A stretch of 58,851 bases of DNA from an uncultured Bacteroidota bacterium (GTDB lineage Bacteria > Bacteroidota > Bacteroidia > Flavobacteriales > Flavobacteriaceae). Made by a program: the position numbers and the translations under genes. The stretch spans positions 1-58,851 of the forward strand of contig CACEKJ010000007.1 of the NCBI GenBank assembly GCA_902560045.1, given 5' to 3'. The notes under the pieces were generated by a model. That model was given only the letters and a program-made list of their open reading frames with translations, did not search any database and had not been told where the DNA came from. The stretch's first letter is position 1. Each line of letters begins with the position of its first letter. Shown here in pieces: positions 48,024-57,037 of this stretch.

Positions 48024-48689
48024 ATGGATAACTCTGTAAATCATATTTATATGATGCCAGGATTGGCAGCAAATTCCAAGGTTTTTGAAAATATAAACCT
48101 TAAAAACGACAATTATTACATTCATACGTTGGATTGGGATCAGCCTAAGAATGGCGAGTCCCTTAAAGATTATTGTAAAAGATTTTCAAAAAAAATAATT
48201 CATGACAATCCGATTTTATTAGGTGTTTCCTTCGGAGGTATAATTGTTCAGGAAATAGATAAGTTGATTAATGCAAAAAGAGTTATAATTGTTTCCAGTG
48301 TTAAAAAAGATTCAGAATTTCCGATGGTTTTTAAAATTGCTAGAGATTATGGTCTAAATAATGCTTTGCCCTTTGGAATGTTTGATAATGCGATAAATAT
48401 ATCAATGAAATTAAATATTAATAAATTATACAAAAGAATCGATCTTGCTGAGAGATATTTGACAGAAAGGGATGAATACTATTTAGAATGGGCGGTTAAA
48501 AATCTTTTAAATTGGAGACAGGATACACATAGAGAAGATATAATTCACATAAACGGGGATAGGGATAAAGTTTTCCCAATCAATAATATATCAAATTGTA
48601 TAATTTTAAAAGGTGGTAGACACGAAATGATTATTCTTAGAGCTAAATGGTTTAACGAAAATTTGATAAAACTTATCGAAAAGGTTTAA
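48024..48689 (+). CDS. Alpha/beta hydrolase-fold protein
   Basis: 221 residues. The nucleophile elbow is in LLGVSFGGIIVQE (G-x-S-x-G, serine near 73), the acid probably in HINGDRDKVFP and the histidine in LKGGRHEMIILRA. The oxyanion residues come from HIYMMPGLAANSKVF. Substrate unknown; likely a small esterase or lipase-like enzyme. It faces the DUF2892/TPR gene with only two bases between stops. Confidence 0.8.
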   Translation: MDNSVNHIYMMPGLAANSKVFENINLKNDNYYIHTLDWDQPKNGESLKDYCKRFSKKIIHDNPILLGVSFGGIIVQEIDKLINAKRVIIVSSVKKDSEFPMVFKIARDYGLNNALPFGMFDNAINISMKLNINKLYKRIDLAERYLTERDEYYLEWAVKNLLNWRQDTHREDIIHINGDRDKVFPINNISNCIILKGGRHEMIILRAKWFNENLIKLIEKV

Positions 48690-48691
48690 CT

Positions 48692-49261
48692 TTATCTTCT
48701 TCTCATATTATTTCTTCCAAAATGCTGATTGGGGATATTTGTTTTTTTCATTTGATTTTTCATCATTTTGATTTGATCAGTTAGCATCCCATTTTTATCT
48801 AGATTTTGTGCTTCTTTTAACATTTTTTGCGCTTCTATTTTTCTTCTTTTAGTAAATAGTATACCAGCTAAATTAAGCTTTGCCATTGCAAGGTCGTGAT
48901 CCATATTTAACCCAAGTGTTATGGCAGTCCTAAAATACTTTTCAGCTTGATTCATATTTTCCTGTGATATGATCAGACCCTTCAGATAATTAAAATATCC
49001 CTGTTGTTTCGTGGTAAGTGCGGTTTGTGGGTTCTTGATTCTATTTAACCACTTGTCAGCACCAACTAAGTTTTGTTTTCTTAACTGAAAAAAGGCGAGA
49101 ATTAGAAATTCATTTCTAAAAAAAAGTAGAATAAAAATCAATGATAGAAATATTAAAGCGATACCGTTTCCAGTAGAACCAACTGAGCCGTCAACGAACT
49201 GTTTGATAGCTAATGAAAAAATCAAAACAGCGATAATTAGTTTTATGTACTTATTAAACAT
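48692..49261 (-). CDS. Membrane protein with TPR-like repeats (DUF2892-like N-terminus)
   Basis: 189 residues. Two hydrophobic helices at residues 5-22 and 30-56 (NKYIKLIIAVLIFSLAI, GIALIFLSLIFILLFF) are followed by helical repeats (about 85-165: YFNYLKGLIISQENMNQAEKYF and LAMAKLNLAGILFTKRRKIE) and a polar, Arg-rich tail. No enzymatic motif. It may be a scaffold; it is divergent from rpmH. Confidence 0.6.
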   Translation of the reverse strand: MFNKYIKLIIAVLIFSLAIKQFVDGSVGSTGNGIALIFLSLIFILLFFRNEFLILAFFQLRKQNLVGADKWLNRIKNPQTALTTKQQGYFNYLKGLIISQENMNQAEKYFRTAITLGLNMDHDLAMAKLNLAGILFTKRRKIEAQKMLKEAQNLDKNGMLTDQIKMMKNQMKKTNIPNQHFGRNNMRRR

Positions 49262-49330
49262 TCTTTTAAAAATTAAAATTTCGTTTTAAAATTAATAAAA
49301 AACAATTTGATAATTATTAAATAATTTGGT

Positions 49331-49360
49331 TTGTTTAAGTAAAAAGTCTTTGTATATTTG
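49331..49360 (+). promoter_or_regulatory. Bacteroidota-type promoter for rpmH
   Basis: TTG at 49331-49333, a 19-base spacer and TATATTTG at 49353-49360. Both spacing and -7 sequence match the consensus, and the spacing equals that of the rpmE2 promoter. The rpmH ATG lies 38 bases after. Confidence 0.75.
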
Positions 49361-49398
49361 CCCGCAGTTTTAGTTTTAAAACACCTAAATATTTTAAG

Positions 49399-49557
49399 AT
49401 GCCAAAAAGAACCTTTCAGCCTTCAAAACGTAAGAGAAAAAATAAACACGGATTCAGAGAGAGAATGTCTACTGCAGCCGGAAGAAAAGTGCTTTCTAGA
49501 AGGAGAGCAAAGGGTAGAAAGAAGCTTTCGGTTTCATCTGAAAATAGCCCTAAATAA
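49399..49557 (+). CDS. rpmH: 50S ribosomal protein L34
   Basis: 52 residues translated directly: [20 protein letters not shown], then [20 protein letters not shown] and [10 protein letters not shown]. This is bL34 with its hallmark [10 protein letters not shown] and [16 protein letters not shown]. Single-gene unit between a strong promoter and an intrinsic terminator. It is not beside rnpA or dnaA, as it often is elsewhere. Confidence 0.96.
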   Translation: MPKRTFQPSKRKRKNKHGFRERMSTAAGRKVLSRRRAKGRKKLSVSSENSPK

Positions 49558-49586
49558 AATGATTAACAATTGTTAATATTATATAT

Positions 49587-49616
49587 GGTGTTACTTATAG
49601 TAACACCTTTTTTTTT
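49587..49616 (+). terminator. Rho-independent terminator after rpmH
   Basis: Perfect 8-base stem GGTGTTAC (49587-49594) and GTAACACC (49600-49607) around a 5-base loop, followed by nine T residues (49608-49616). It separates rpmH from carB. Confidence 0.9.
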
Positions 49617-49653
49617 ATTTTTTTGATTAGTACATTTAAAAAACTTTAATTCA

Positions 49654-52506
49654 ATGCCAAAAGACGCTAACCTCAAATCTCTTTTAATAATCGGTTCAGG
49701 TCCTATAGTCATAGGACAAGCATGTGAATTTGATTACTCTGGTTCTCAAGCTCTACGTTCATTACGAGAAGATGGAATTGAGACTATTTTAATTAATTCA
49801 AATCCTGCAACAATAATGACGGATCCTGTAATGGCAGATCATGTTTATTTATTGCCTTTAAATACATCTTCAATTATTCATATTTTAAAGGAACATCCTC
49901 AAATTGACGCAGTTTTACCAACTATGGGTGGACAAACCGCGTTAAACTTATGTATTGAGGCTGACGATAAGGGAATTTGGCAGGATTTTAATGTAAAAAT
50001 TATTGGAGTTGATATAAATGCTATAAATATAACTGAAGATCGAGAAAAATTTAGAAATCTGATGCTTGATATCGGCATTCCTATGGCTCCACAGGCAACA
50101 GCTACATCTTACCTTAAGGGTAAAAAAATCGCACAAGAATTTGGCTTTCCGTTAGTTATTAGGGCTTCTTTTACTTTAGGAGGAACAGGTGCTTCTTTTG
50201 TTTATGAGGAAAAAGACTTTGATGAATTATTAACCAGGGGGCTTGAAACTTCACCTATTCATGAAGTTATGATTGATAAAGCATTAATTGGTTGGAAAGA
50301 ATATGAATTAGAATTACTTAGAGATGCTAATGATAATGTTGTAATTATTTGTTCAATTGAAAATATGGACCCAATGGGAATCCACACAGGTGATTCAATC
50401 ACCGTTGCTCCTGCAATGACCTTAAGTGATACTTGTTATCAGCGAATGAGGGATATGGCCATCAAAATGATGAGAAGTATTGGGGATTTTGCTGGAGGTT
50501 GTAATGTTCAATTCGCCGTGAGCCCAGACGAAAAAGAAGATATTATTGCAATTGAAATTAATCCTAGGGTTTCCAGATCATCAGCCTTAGCAAGTAAGGC
50601 AACCGGATATCCAATTGCAAAAATCGCAGCTAAACTTGCAACCGGTTATAATTTAGATGAGCTTCAGAATCAAATCACAAAATCAACTTCAGCACTCTTT
50701 GAACCAACACTTGATTATGTTATTGTTAAAATACCAAGATGGAATTTTGACAAATTTGAGGGTAGTGATCGAAGATTAGGTTTGCAAATGAAAGCGGTTG
50801 GTGAAGTTATGGGTATTGGAAGATCCTTTCAGGAGGCCTTACATAAAGCAACCCAATCATTAGAAATCAAGAGAAATGGTCTAGGAGCTGACGGTAAGGG
50901 TGAAACCGATTATGAGACAATTATTTCTAAGCTATCAATTGCATCATGGGATCGAGTTTTTGTTATTTACGATGCTATTCAAATGGGAATTCCACTAAGC
51001 AGAATTTATGAGTTAACAAAAATTGACATGTGGTTCCTAAAGCAATATGAAGAATTACTTTTCTTAAAAGATGAAATTTCTAATTATTCAATAAATGATA
51101 TTCCAAGAGATTTATTACTTGAGGCAAAACAAAAAGGATATGGTGATAGGCAGATAGCTTACATACTAAAATGTCTTGAAAGTGAGGTTTACTCTAAAAG
51201 ACAAGAAATGAATATTAATAGGGTTTACAAGCTTGTTGATACATGTGCTGCTGAATTTAAAGCATTTACCCCATATTATTACTCTACTTTTGAAAATGAA
51301 ATTGAAACCAATGATGGTGCAAAATATTCTGAAAATGAAAGTGTTGTTTCCGATAAAAAGAAAATTATTGTTCTTGGATCAGGTCCAAATAGAATCGGTC
51401 AAGGAATAGAGTTTGATTATTGCTGCGTTCATGGAATTTTGGCAAGTTCAGAGTGTGGATATGAAACAATCATGATAAATTGTAACCCTGAAACTGTTTC
51501 AACGGATTTTGACATTGCTGATAAATTATATTTTGAACCTGTTTTTTGGGAGCATATACATGACATAATCATGCACGAAAAACCGGAAGGAGTCATAGTT
51601 CAATTAGGAGGCCAAACTGCTTTAAAACTTGCTGAAAAGCTGGAAAGATATGGTGTTAAAATTATTGGAACAAATTACAAATCCTTAGATTTAGCTGAGG
51701 ACAGAGGTTTGTTTTCAACATTATTAAAGGAAAATAATATTCCATATCCAAAATTTGATACTGCGTCTACGGCTGATGAAGCTTTGGCAGTTGCTGAAGT
51801 ACTTGATTTTCCAATACTCGTAAGACCCTCTTATGTTCTTGGTGGACAGGGAATGAAAATTGTCATTAATAAAGAGGAATTAGAGGAGCATGTGGTTAAT
51901 CTACTAAGAAAAATTCCAAACAATAAGCTACTTTTAGATCATTATCTTGACGGGGCAATTGAGGCCGAGGCCGATGCTATATGTGATGGGGAAGATGTGT
52001 ATATTATAGGCATAATGGAGCATATTGAGCCATGTGGTATCCATTCTGGTGATAGTAATGCCTGTTTGCCGCCATTCAATCTTGGAGATATGGTAATCCA
52101 GCAAATTGAAGAACACACAAAAAAAATTGCTAAGGCTTTAAATACAGTAGGATTGATTAATGTTCAATTTGCAATTGTAAACGATATAGTCTACATAATA
52201 GAAGCTAATCCGAGAGCTTCAAGAACTGTTCCTTTTATTTCTAAAGCATATCACGAGCCTTATGTTAATTATGCTACAAAAGTAATGTTAGGAGAGAAAA
52301 AAGTTAAAGACTTTAACTTTAATCCAACATATGAAGGATATGCCATAAAAGAACCGGTATTTTCATTTAGCAAATTTCCAAATGTTAACAAGAAGTTGGG
52401 TCCTGAAATGAAGAGTACAGGTGAGAGTATATTGTTCATCGATAATTTGCAGGATGATAAGTTTTACGATTTATACTCCAGACGAAAAATGTATTTAAGT
52501 AAATAG
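49654..52506 (+). CDS. carB: Carbamoyl-phosphate synthase large subunit (short form)
   Basis: 950 residues. Two homologous ATP-grasp halves: the first with LIIGSGPIVIGQACEFDYSG, GGTGASFVYEE and IEINPRVSRSSALASKATGY; the second with VLGSGPNRIGQGIEFDYC, LVRPSYVLGGQGM and IIEANPRASRTVPFISKAYH. The protein ends at about residue 950, so the C-terminal allosteric MGS-like domain of the 1070-residue enterobacterial enzyme is missing. It makes carbamoyl phosphate with the CarA glutaminase, which is not in this window. Confidence 0.95.
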   Translation: MPKDANLKSLLIIGSGPIVIGQACEFDYSGSQALRSLREDGIETILINSNPATIMTDPVMADHVYLLPLNTSSIIHILKEHPQIDAVLPTMGGQTALNLCIEADDKGIWQDFNVKIIGVDINAINITEDREKFRNLMLDIGIPMAPQATATSYLKGKKIAQEFGFPLVIRASFTLGGTGASFVYEEKDFDELLTRGLETSPIHEVMIDKALIGWKEYELELLRDANDNVVIICSIENMDPMGIHTGDSITVAPAMTLSDTCYQRMRDMAIKMMRSIGDFAGGCNVQFAVSPDEKEDIIAIEINPRVSRSSALASKATGYPIAKIAAKLATGYNLDELQNQITKSTSALFEPTLDYVIVKIPRWNFDKFEGSDRRLGLQMKAVGEVMGIGRSFQEALHKATQSLEIKRNGLGADGKGETDYETIISKLSIASWDRVFVIYDAIQMGIPLSRIYELTKIDMWFLKQYEELLFLKDEISNYSINDIPRDLLLEAKQKGYGDRQIAYILKCLESEVYSKRQEMNINRVYKLVDTCAAEFKAFTPYYYSTFENEIETNDGAKYSENESVVSDKKKIIVLGSGPNRIGQGIEFDYCCVHGILASSECGYETIMINCNPETVSTDFDIADKLYFEPVFWEHIHDIIMHEKPEGVIVQLGGQTALKLAEKLERYGVKIIGTNYKSLDLAEDRGLFSTLLKENNIPYPKFDTASTADEALAVAEVLDFPILVRPSYVLGGQGMKIVINKEELEEHVVNLLRKIPNNKLLLDHYLDGAIEAEADAICDGEDVYIIGIMEHIEPCGIHSGDSNACLPPFNLGDMVIQQIEEHTKKIAKALNTVGLINVQFAIVNDIVYIIEANPRASRTVPFISKAYHEPYVNYATKVMLGEKKVKDFNFNPTYEGYAIKEPVFSFSKFPNVNKKLGPEMKSTGESILFIDNLQDDKFYDLYSRRKMYLSK

Positions 52507-52556
52507 TATCTTCTCTTTATTTATTTTTATAAATAAATTAATTGTAAATTGATTTT

Positions 52557-53666
52557 ATGGATTTAGTCATAATAATTTTACTTGTTGTTGTTTTTTTTAC
52601 CCTGATATATTTAATCTACAAGACAAGTTCATCCAAAAGTTCAATTGAAGCTACTGATTTATTGAATTTCTCAAATAGCCTGAATACTCAGATTCAGGAC
52701 ATCAGAAAAGAAATTGATAGTAATTCAAGAGAAAGTAGGGGTGAGATCGAAAAAAAGCTCAACAATATCAATAAACAAATTAATGATTATCATCAAAGTT
52801 CAGCAGTTTCAATAACTCAACAATTTAAAGAGTCTAATAAAGTTATTAAAGATGTTACGACCGAGTTAGAAAAAATTAAGGGGACAAATGAGCAAGTTTT
52901 AAGCTTTGCTAATCAAATGAAAACTCTTGAGAGAATTCTAGGAAATCAAAAGCAAAGAGGAGTTTTGGGAGAAATTCAATTAGAAAATTTACTTGCAAAT
53001 GTATTGCCACCTGAATTGTTTCAAATGCAATATGGTTTTTCAAATAAAGAAATAGTAGATGCGATTGTCAGAGTTGGAGATTTTATTATTCCTGTTGATG
53101 CAAAATTTTCATTGGATAATTATAACAAGATGATTGAGTCTACCAACAAAGATGAGTTAGCTGAGTTAGAAAAAAAATTCAAAGCTGATATTAAAAACAG
53201 AATTGATGAAACTTCAAAATATATTAGACCAAATGAAAAAACAACTGATTATGCATACATGTTTATTCCTGCGGATGGTCTATACCAAGATTTATTAAAT
53301 AGTAGGGTAGGATCATTAAAAATTAATCAGAGAGATTTGGTTAATTATGCATATGAGAAAAAAGTTATGATTGTATCTCCTATGAGTCTATTTCCAATGC
53401 TTCAAATAACGGTGAAAGCCTTACACAATATGAAGGTTGAAGATTCTATTAATGATATAATAAAAAATGTAGAGAAATTATCAAATCATCTAAATGCATA
53501 CAAAACTTATCACGATAAGCTTGGAAATACCTTGGGTACTGCCGTGAATCATTATAATGATACAACTAAAGAATTTAAAAAAATTAACAAAGATATAATT
53601 AAGATTTCAGGCTCTACAGAACTTGATATTAATACGGATCTAATCGAGAAACCTTCAGAGGATTAA
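52557..53666 (+). CDS. rmuC: DNA recombination protein RmuC homologue
   Basis: 369 residues. One N-terminal transmembrane helix (DLVIIILLVVVFFTLIYLIY), a coiled coil (about 35-125) and the RmuC core: RGVLGEIQLENLLANVLPPE, FIIPVDAKFSLDNYNKMIES, TTDYAYMFIPADGLYQDLL and SPMSLFPMLQITVKAL. RmuC is thought to restrain DNA rearrangement; nuclease activity is predicted from the fold. It ends in a four-base stop interlock (TTAA) with the DUF6580 gene. Confidence 0.92.
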   Translation: MDLVIIILLVVVFFTLIYLIYKTSSSKSSIEATDLLNFSNSLNTQIQDIRKEIDSNSRESRGEIEKKLNNINKQINDYHQSSAVSITQQFKESNKVIKDVTTELEKIKGTNEQVLSFANQMKTLERILGNQKQRGVLGEIQLENLLANVLPPELFQMQYGFSNKEIVDAIVRVGDFIIPVDAKFSLDNYNKMIESTNKDELAELEKKFKADIKNRIDETSKYIRPNEKTTDYAYMFIPADGLYQDLLNSRVGSLKINQRDLVNYAYEKKVMIVSPMSLFPMLQITVKALHNMKVEDSINDIIKNVEKLSNHLNAYKTYHDKLGNTLGTAVNHYNDTTKEFKKINKDIIKISGSTELDINTDLIEKPSED

Positions 53667-54163
53667 ACCCCTTTATTTGTAATTATTTTTTTGGATATTT
53701 CCTGAAATGACACTTTAAATAAAAACCCGAAGAATAAGTCCCCCGCTATGCTATATCCAAAAAATGGAATTGCCATTGTATAACATAATAAAAGACCATC
53801 TGGTGTTTTAGGATATCCTATCAGCCAAACTCCAAAATTTGATATCAAAAAGAAAATCAAACTACTTAAAAAAATATTATTAACTCTAATTTTTTTTATT
53901 CTTGTTCCTATGAATACTACGGATAAAAATGAAATGTAAACAAAGAGGTTAATTAATGAAAAGCCTAAGAAAAAATCTGAAATAATTAATATTACAAGAG
54001 GTATAGTAAAAGCAATTTTTTTATTAAAAAAATTCAGTCCACTAAACAAAGCTATGGCTGTTACAGGCGAGAAATTTGGAGGATGAGGTATTATCCTTGA
54101 AATTATGCCAAATATTATTAATACAAGTACAAGTTTTTCAGACTGTTTAAAATTTAAATTCAT
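53663..54163 (-). CDS. DUF6580 membrane protein
   Basis: 166 residues with about four or five hydrophobic helices and the family motif IIPHPPNFSPVTAIALFSG near 25-43. Role in transport has been suggested for the family; no experimental function is known to me. It overlaps the S41 protease gene by 17 bases, so both are probably on one transcript. Confidence 0.82.
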   Translation of the reverse strand: MNLNFKQSEKLVLVLIIFGIISRIIPHPPNFSPVTAIALFSGLNFFNKKIAFTIPLVILIISDFFLGFSLINLFVYISFLSVVFIGTRIKKIRVNNIFLSSLIFFLISNFGVWLIGYPKTPDGLLLCYTMAIPFFGYSIAGDLFFGFLFKVSFQEISKKIITNKGV

Positions 54164-55595
54164 ATAGCTTTTTAAATTTACTTTTAGTAATATACATTTC
54201 TTTACTCAAATTTTCAAAAATTTGGCTATCATCTATTAATCCATAGATTTCCATCCTATTTTCATACAAATTTCTAGAGCCAATTAGATTTATAGTTTGA
54301 TTTAGTAAAGGTTCATTAATATTTCCAATTATTCCCATATCATAGGGTTTTTCTTCAAATTCAAAATCTGGAATTAGACCATTGAAATAATCAGTTTGCC
54401 CGATTACATTTAGTGTTTTTAGAACCAATGGTTGGATAGCATATGTATGTGAAGGATTGATATTTTGACTCGTAAAATTTTCAGAGTCATAAAGGGTTAC
54501 CGAAGCTTGGTATTTTCCATAAGTGGTAGTACCAACTTGTACAACATCGATGTAAGGGGCCAAACAATTAATAACAAGTTCACTGGCTGAAGCAGAACTT
54601 CTAGAAGTTAAAATATACACACGATTCAAATTAAGACTGTTTTCAGAGGTTACAAACCTGTTTATTAAATATTCAGGGTCATTGTTTAACCAATAATTTT
54701 GAATATCTGTATTCCATTGTTCTGTGCTGAAAATCTCATTTTGAAACTGACCGGTAATTAAACTAGAAAGTAATACAGCTGAATTGATACTTCCCCCAGG
54801 ATTATATCTTAAATCTAGTATTAGTTCATCTACAGAGTTAGATTTAAATTCAGAAAAAATAATTTCAAGATTGTTATCAAAATTAGGAACAAATTGATTG
54901 TACATTAGGTATGCAATATTTCTTCCAGAGCTATTTATGATATCATAGTGAAAAATCGGATTTTTATTTAATGGTTGTTTAGAAAGATCAACATTAATAT
55001 TATTTAGCTCAATTGTATCGTCATTAGTTGTATCAGTATTCATATCATTATAAGTTGCAAAATTCACCTGATAGTTTTCCTGAGACAGCAAACTGTTATA
55101 ATTGCTAATATTTAGATCTGTATTATCAATAGAAGTAAAAATATCCCCTCTTTTTATATTATTTACTTCTGCGTTTGAATTTGGGTGGATATATCTCACA
55201 ACACCGAAAATTTCATTAGATGAGTTGGGTTTATAACTTAAGCCGAATTCCATTCCATTTGAAACTGATGTTCCGCTGAGAATCTGTTCAAGCTCAATAT
55301 AGTTGTCTGTAAGAACACTGAATTTATCAATATTTTCTCTATTGTAAATTAATGATTCAAATAATATTTCTGGAGTTTCATAGTTGTTCAGATAATTAGC
55401 ATAATCTGATGAGGAATCAAACCTGTCATTAGCTAAATCTAATATTTCTTGTTTGTATAAATAAAAGGCATTCATTCCTTTCCATACAAAATCATTAATT
55501 TCACCTGCATATGCACCATTATCGTCATTATCTTCAAAGCAACTTTGAAACGTCAATAATAAGACTACAAGTACTATTATTTTAGAATTATTCAT
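54147..55595 (-). CDS. S41-family C-terminal processing protease, lipoprotein
   Basis: 482 residues. Lipobox VVLLLTFQSCFE (cysteine near 19), a helical N-terminal part, a PDZ-like segment (about 110-185: FGVVRYIHPNSNAEVNNIKRG, ISNYNSLLS), then the S41 catalytic domain: LILDLRYNPGGSINSA, YILTSRSSASASELVI with the serine, and GTTTYGKYQASVTLY with the lysine. It is predicted to be anchored outside the cytosol and to process substrates from their C-termini. ATG start; 9 bases after purB. Confidence 0.88.
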   Translation of the reverse strand: MNNSKIIVLVVLLLTFQSCFEDNDDNGAYAGEINDFVWKGMNAFYLYKQEILDLANDRFDSSSDYANYLNNYETPEILFESLIYNRENIDKFSVLTDNYIELEQILSGTSVSNGMEFGLSYKPNSSNEIFGVVRYIHPNSNAEVNNIKRGDIFTSIDNTDLNISNYNSLLSQENYQVNFATYNDMNTDTTNDDTIELNNINVDLSKQPLNKNPIFHYDIINSSGRNIAYLMYNQFVPNFDNNLEIIFSEFKSNSVDELILDLRYNPGGSINSAVLLSSLITGQFQNEIFSTEQWNTDIQNYWLNNDPEYLINRFVTSENSLNLNRVYILTSRSSASASELVINCLAPYIDVVQVGTTTYGKYQASVTLYDSENFTSQNINPSHTYAIQPLVLKTLNVIGQTDYFNGLIPDFEFEEKPYDMGIIGNINEPLLNQTINLIGSRNLYENRMEIYGLIDDSQIFENLSKEMYITKSKFKKLYEFKF

Positions 55596-55604
55596 TGATT
55601 TAAA

Positions 55605-56951
55605 TTAATGAATTCCTGTAAAATTTTCTGGAGTAATATCTTTTAACTCGCTTTTAATAGATTCACTAACTAAAAGAGAATCAATAAAATTATGAATATG
55701 TTTTTTATCAATTTTTTTGTTTGTCCTTGTAAGCTCTTTTAAGGCTTCGTAAGGTTTAGGGTAATTCTCTCTTCTCAATATTGTTTGAATAGCTTCTGCA
55801 ATAACAACCCAATTATCTTCTAACTCCCTTTTTATTTTATCTTCATTTACTATTAATTTACCGATTCCTTTTAATGTTGATTTAAATCCGATTATTGTGT
55901 GTGCAATAGGAACTCCAATATTCCTTAATACTGTACTGTCAGTCAGATCCCTTTGTAGTCTGGAAATGGGTAATTTATTAGATAAATGCTCAAAAATGGA
56001 GTTTGCATAACCTAAATTTCCCTCACTATTTTCAAAATCAATTGGGTTTACTTTGTGGGGCATCGCTGAACTACCGATTTCTCCTTCTTTAATCTGCTGT
56101 TTGAAGTAATCCATTGAGATATATGCCCATATATCCCTATTAAAATCAATCAGAATTGTATTTATTCTTTTGAGGTTGTCAAATATCGCAGCCAAATGAT
56201 CATAATGTTCAATTTGGGTTGTCGGAAAAGAGTGTTTTAGTCCTAATTTTTTTTCGATAAACTGTTTTGAAAATTCAATCCAGTCAAATTTGCCATAAGC
56301 TACATGATGAGCATTAAAATTACCAGTTGCTCCGCCAAATTTCGCTGCAATTGGTATATGGCTTAAAAGATTTTTTTGTTCTTCAATTCTAGTTTTAAAT
56401 ACTTTAATTTCTTTTCCTAGCTTTGTAGGGGAAGCAGGTTGTCCATGTGTTCTAGCTAGCATGGAAATATTTTGCCATTTAACGGAAATATCATTTAATA
56501 CTTCAATTATTTTATCAAGTTCAATAATATAAACTTGTTCATACATTTCTTTTAAGCTCAAAGGGATCGCAGTATTGTTGATATCTTGAGACGTAAGCCC
56601 AAAATGAATAAATTCAACAAACTCATTTAGTTTTAAATCTTTAAATCTTTTTTTTAAAAAATATTCTACCGCTTTAACATCATGATTGGTAGTTTTTTCA
56701 ATTTCTTTAACTTCAAGGGCATCCTCGTCAGAAAAATTTAAATAAATCTCACGAAGATCTTCAAATTTTTTTTCTTCAAACTTTTTAAGTTGTGGTATTT
56801 CAAATTCACATAAACTTATAAAGTATTCAATTTCAACAATTAATCTGTATTTAATTAAAGCTTTCTCGGAAAAAAAGTCATTTAGTTCAGCAGTCTTTGA
56901 ACGGTATCTACCGTCAATAGGGGAAATTGCATTTAGACTAAATTTAGACAT
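55605..56951 (-). CDS. purB: Adenylosuccinate lyase
   Basis: 448 residues of the fumarase/aspartase superfamily: HFGLTSQDINNTA, ARTHGQPASPTKLGKE and the signature SSAMPHKVNPIDFENSEGN with the catalytic serine. It acts twice in purine synthesis (SAICAR to AICAR, adenylosuccinate to AMP), the second directly after PurA. The gene order purB-S41-DUF6580 is convergent with rmuC. Confidence 0.95.
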   Translation of the reverse strand: MSKFSLNAISPIDGRYRSKTAELNDFFSEKALIKYRLIVEIEYFISLCEFEIPQLKKFEEKKFEDLREIYLNFSDEDALEVKEIEKTTNHDVKAVEYFLKKRFKDLKLNEFVEFIHFGLTSQDINNTAIPLSLKEMYEQVYIIELDKIIEVLNDISVKWQNISMLARTHGQPASPTKLGKEIKVFKTRIEEQKNLLSHIPIAAKFGGATGNFNAHHVAYGKFDWIEFSKQFIEKKLGLKHSFPTTQIEHYDHLAAIFDNLKRINTILIDFNRDIWAYISMDYFKQQIKEGEIGSSAMPHKVNPIDFENSEGNLGYANSIFEHLSNKLPISRLQRDLTDSTVLRNIGVPIAHTIIGFKSTLKGIGKLIVNEDKIKRELEDNWVVIAEAIQTILRRENYPKPYEALKELTRTNKKIDKKHIHNFIDSLLVSESIKSELKDITPENFTGIH

Positions 56952-57037
56952 AAATTAAATGTTAAAGATTTGCAAAGTTAATCAAATTATTACATTTTAT
57001 GCTTTACTTTGCGCAACTACATTAAACAAGATATATT

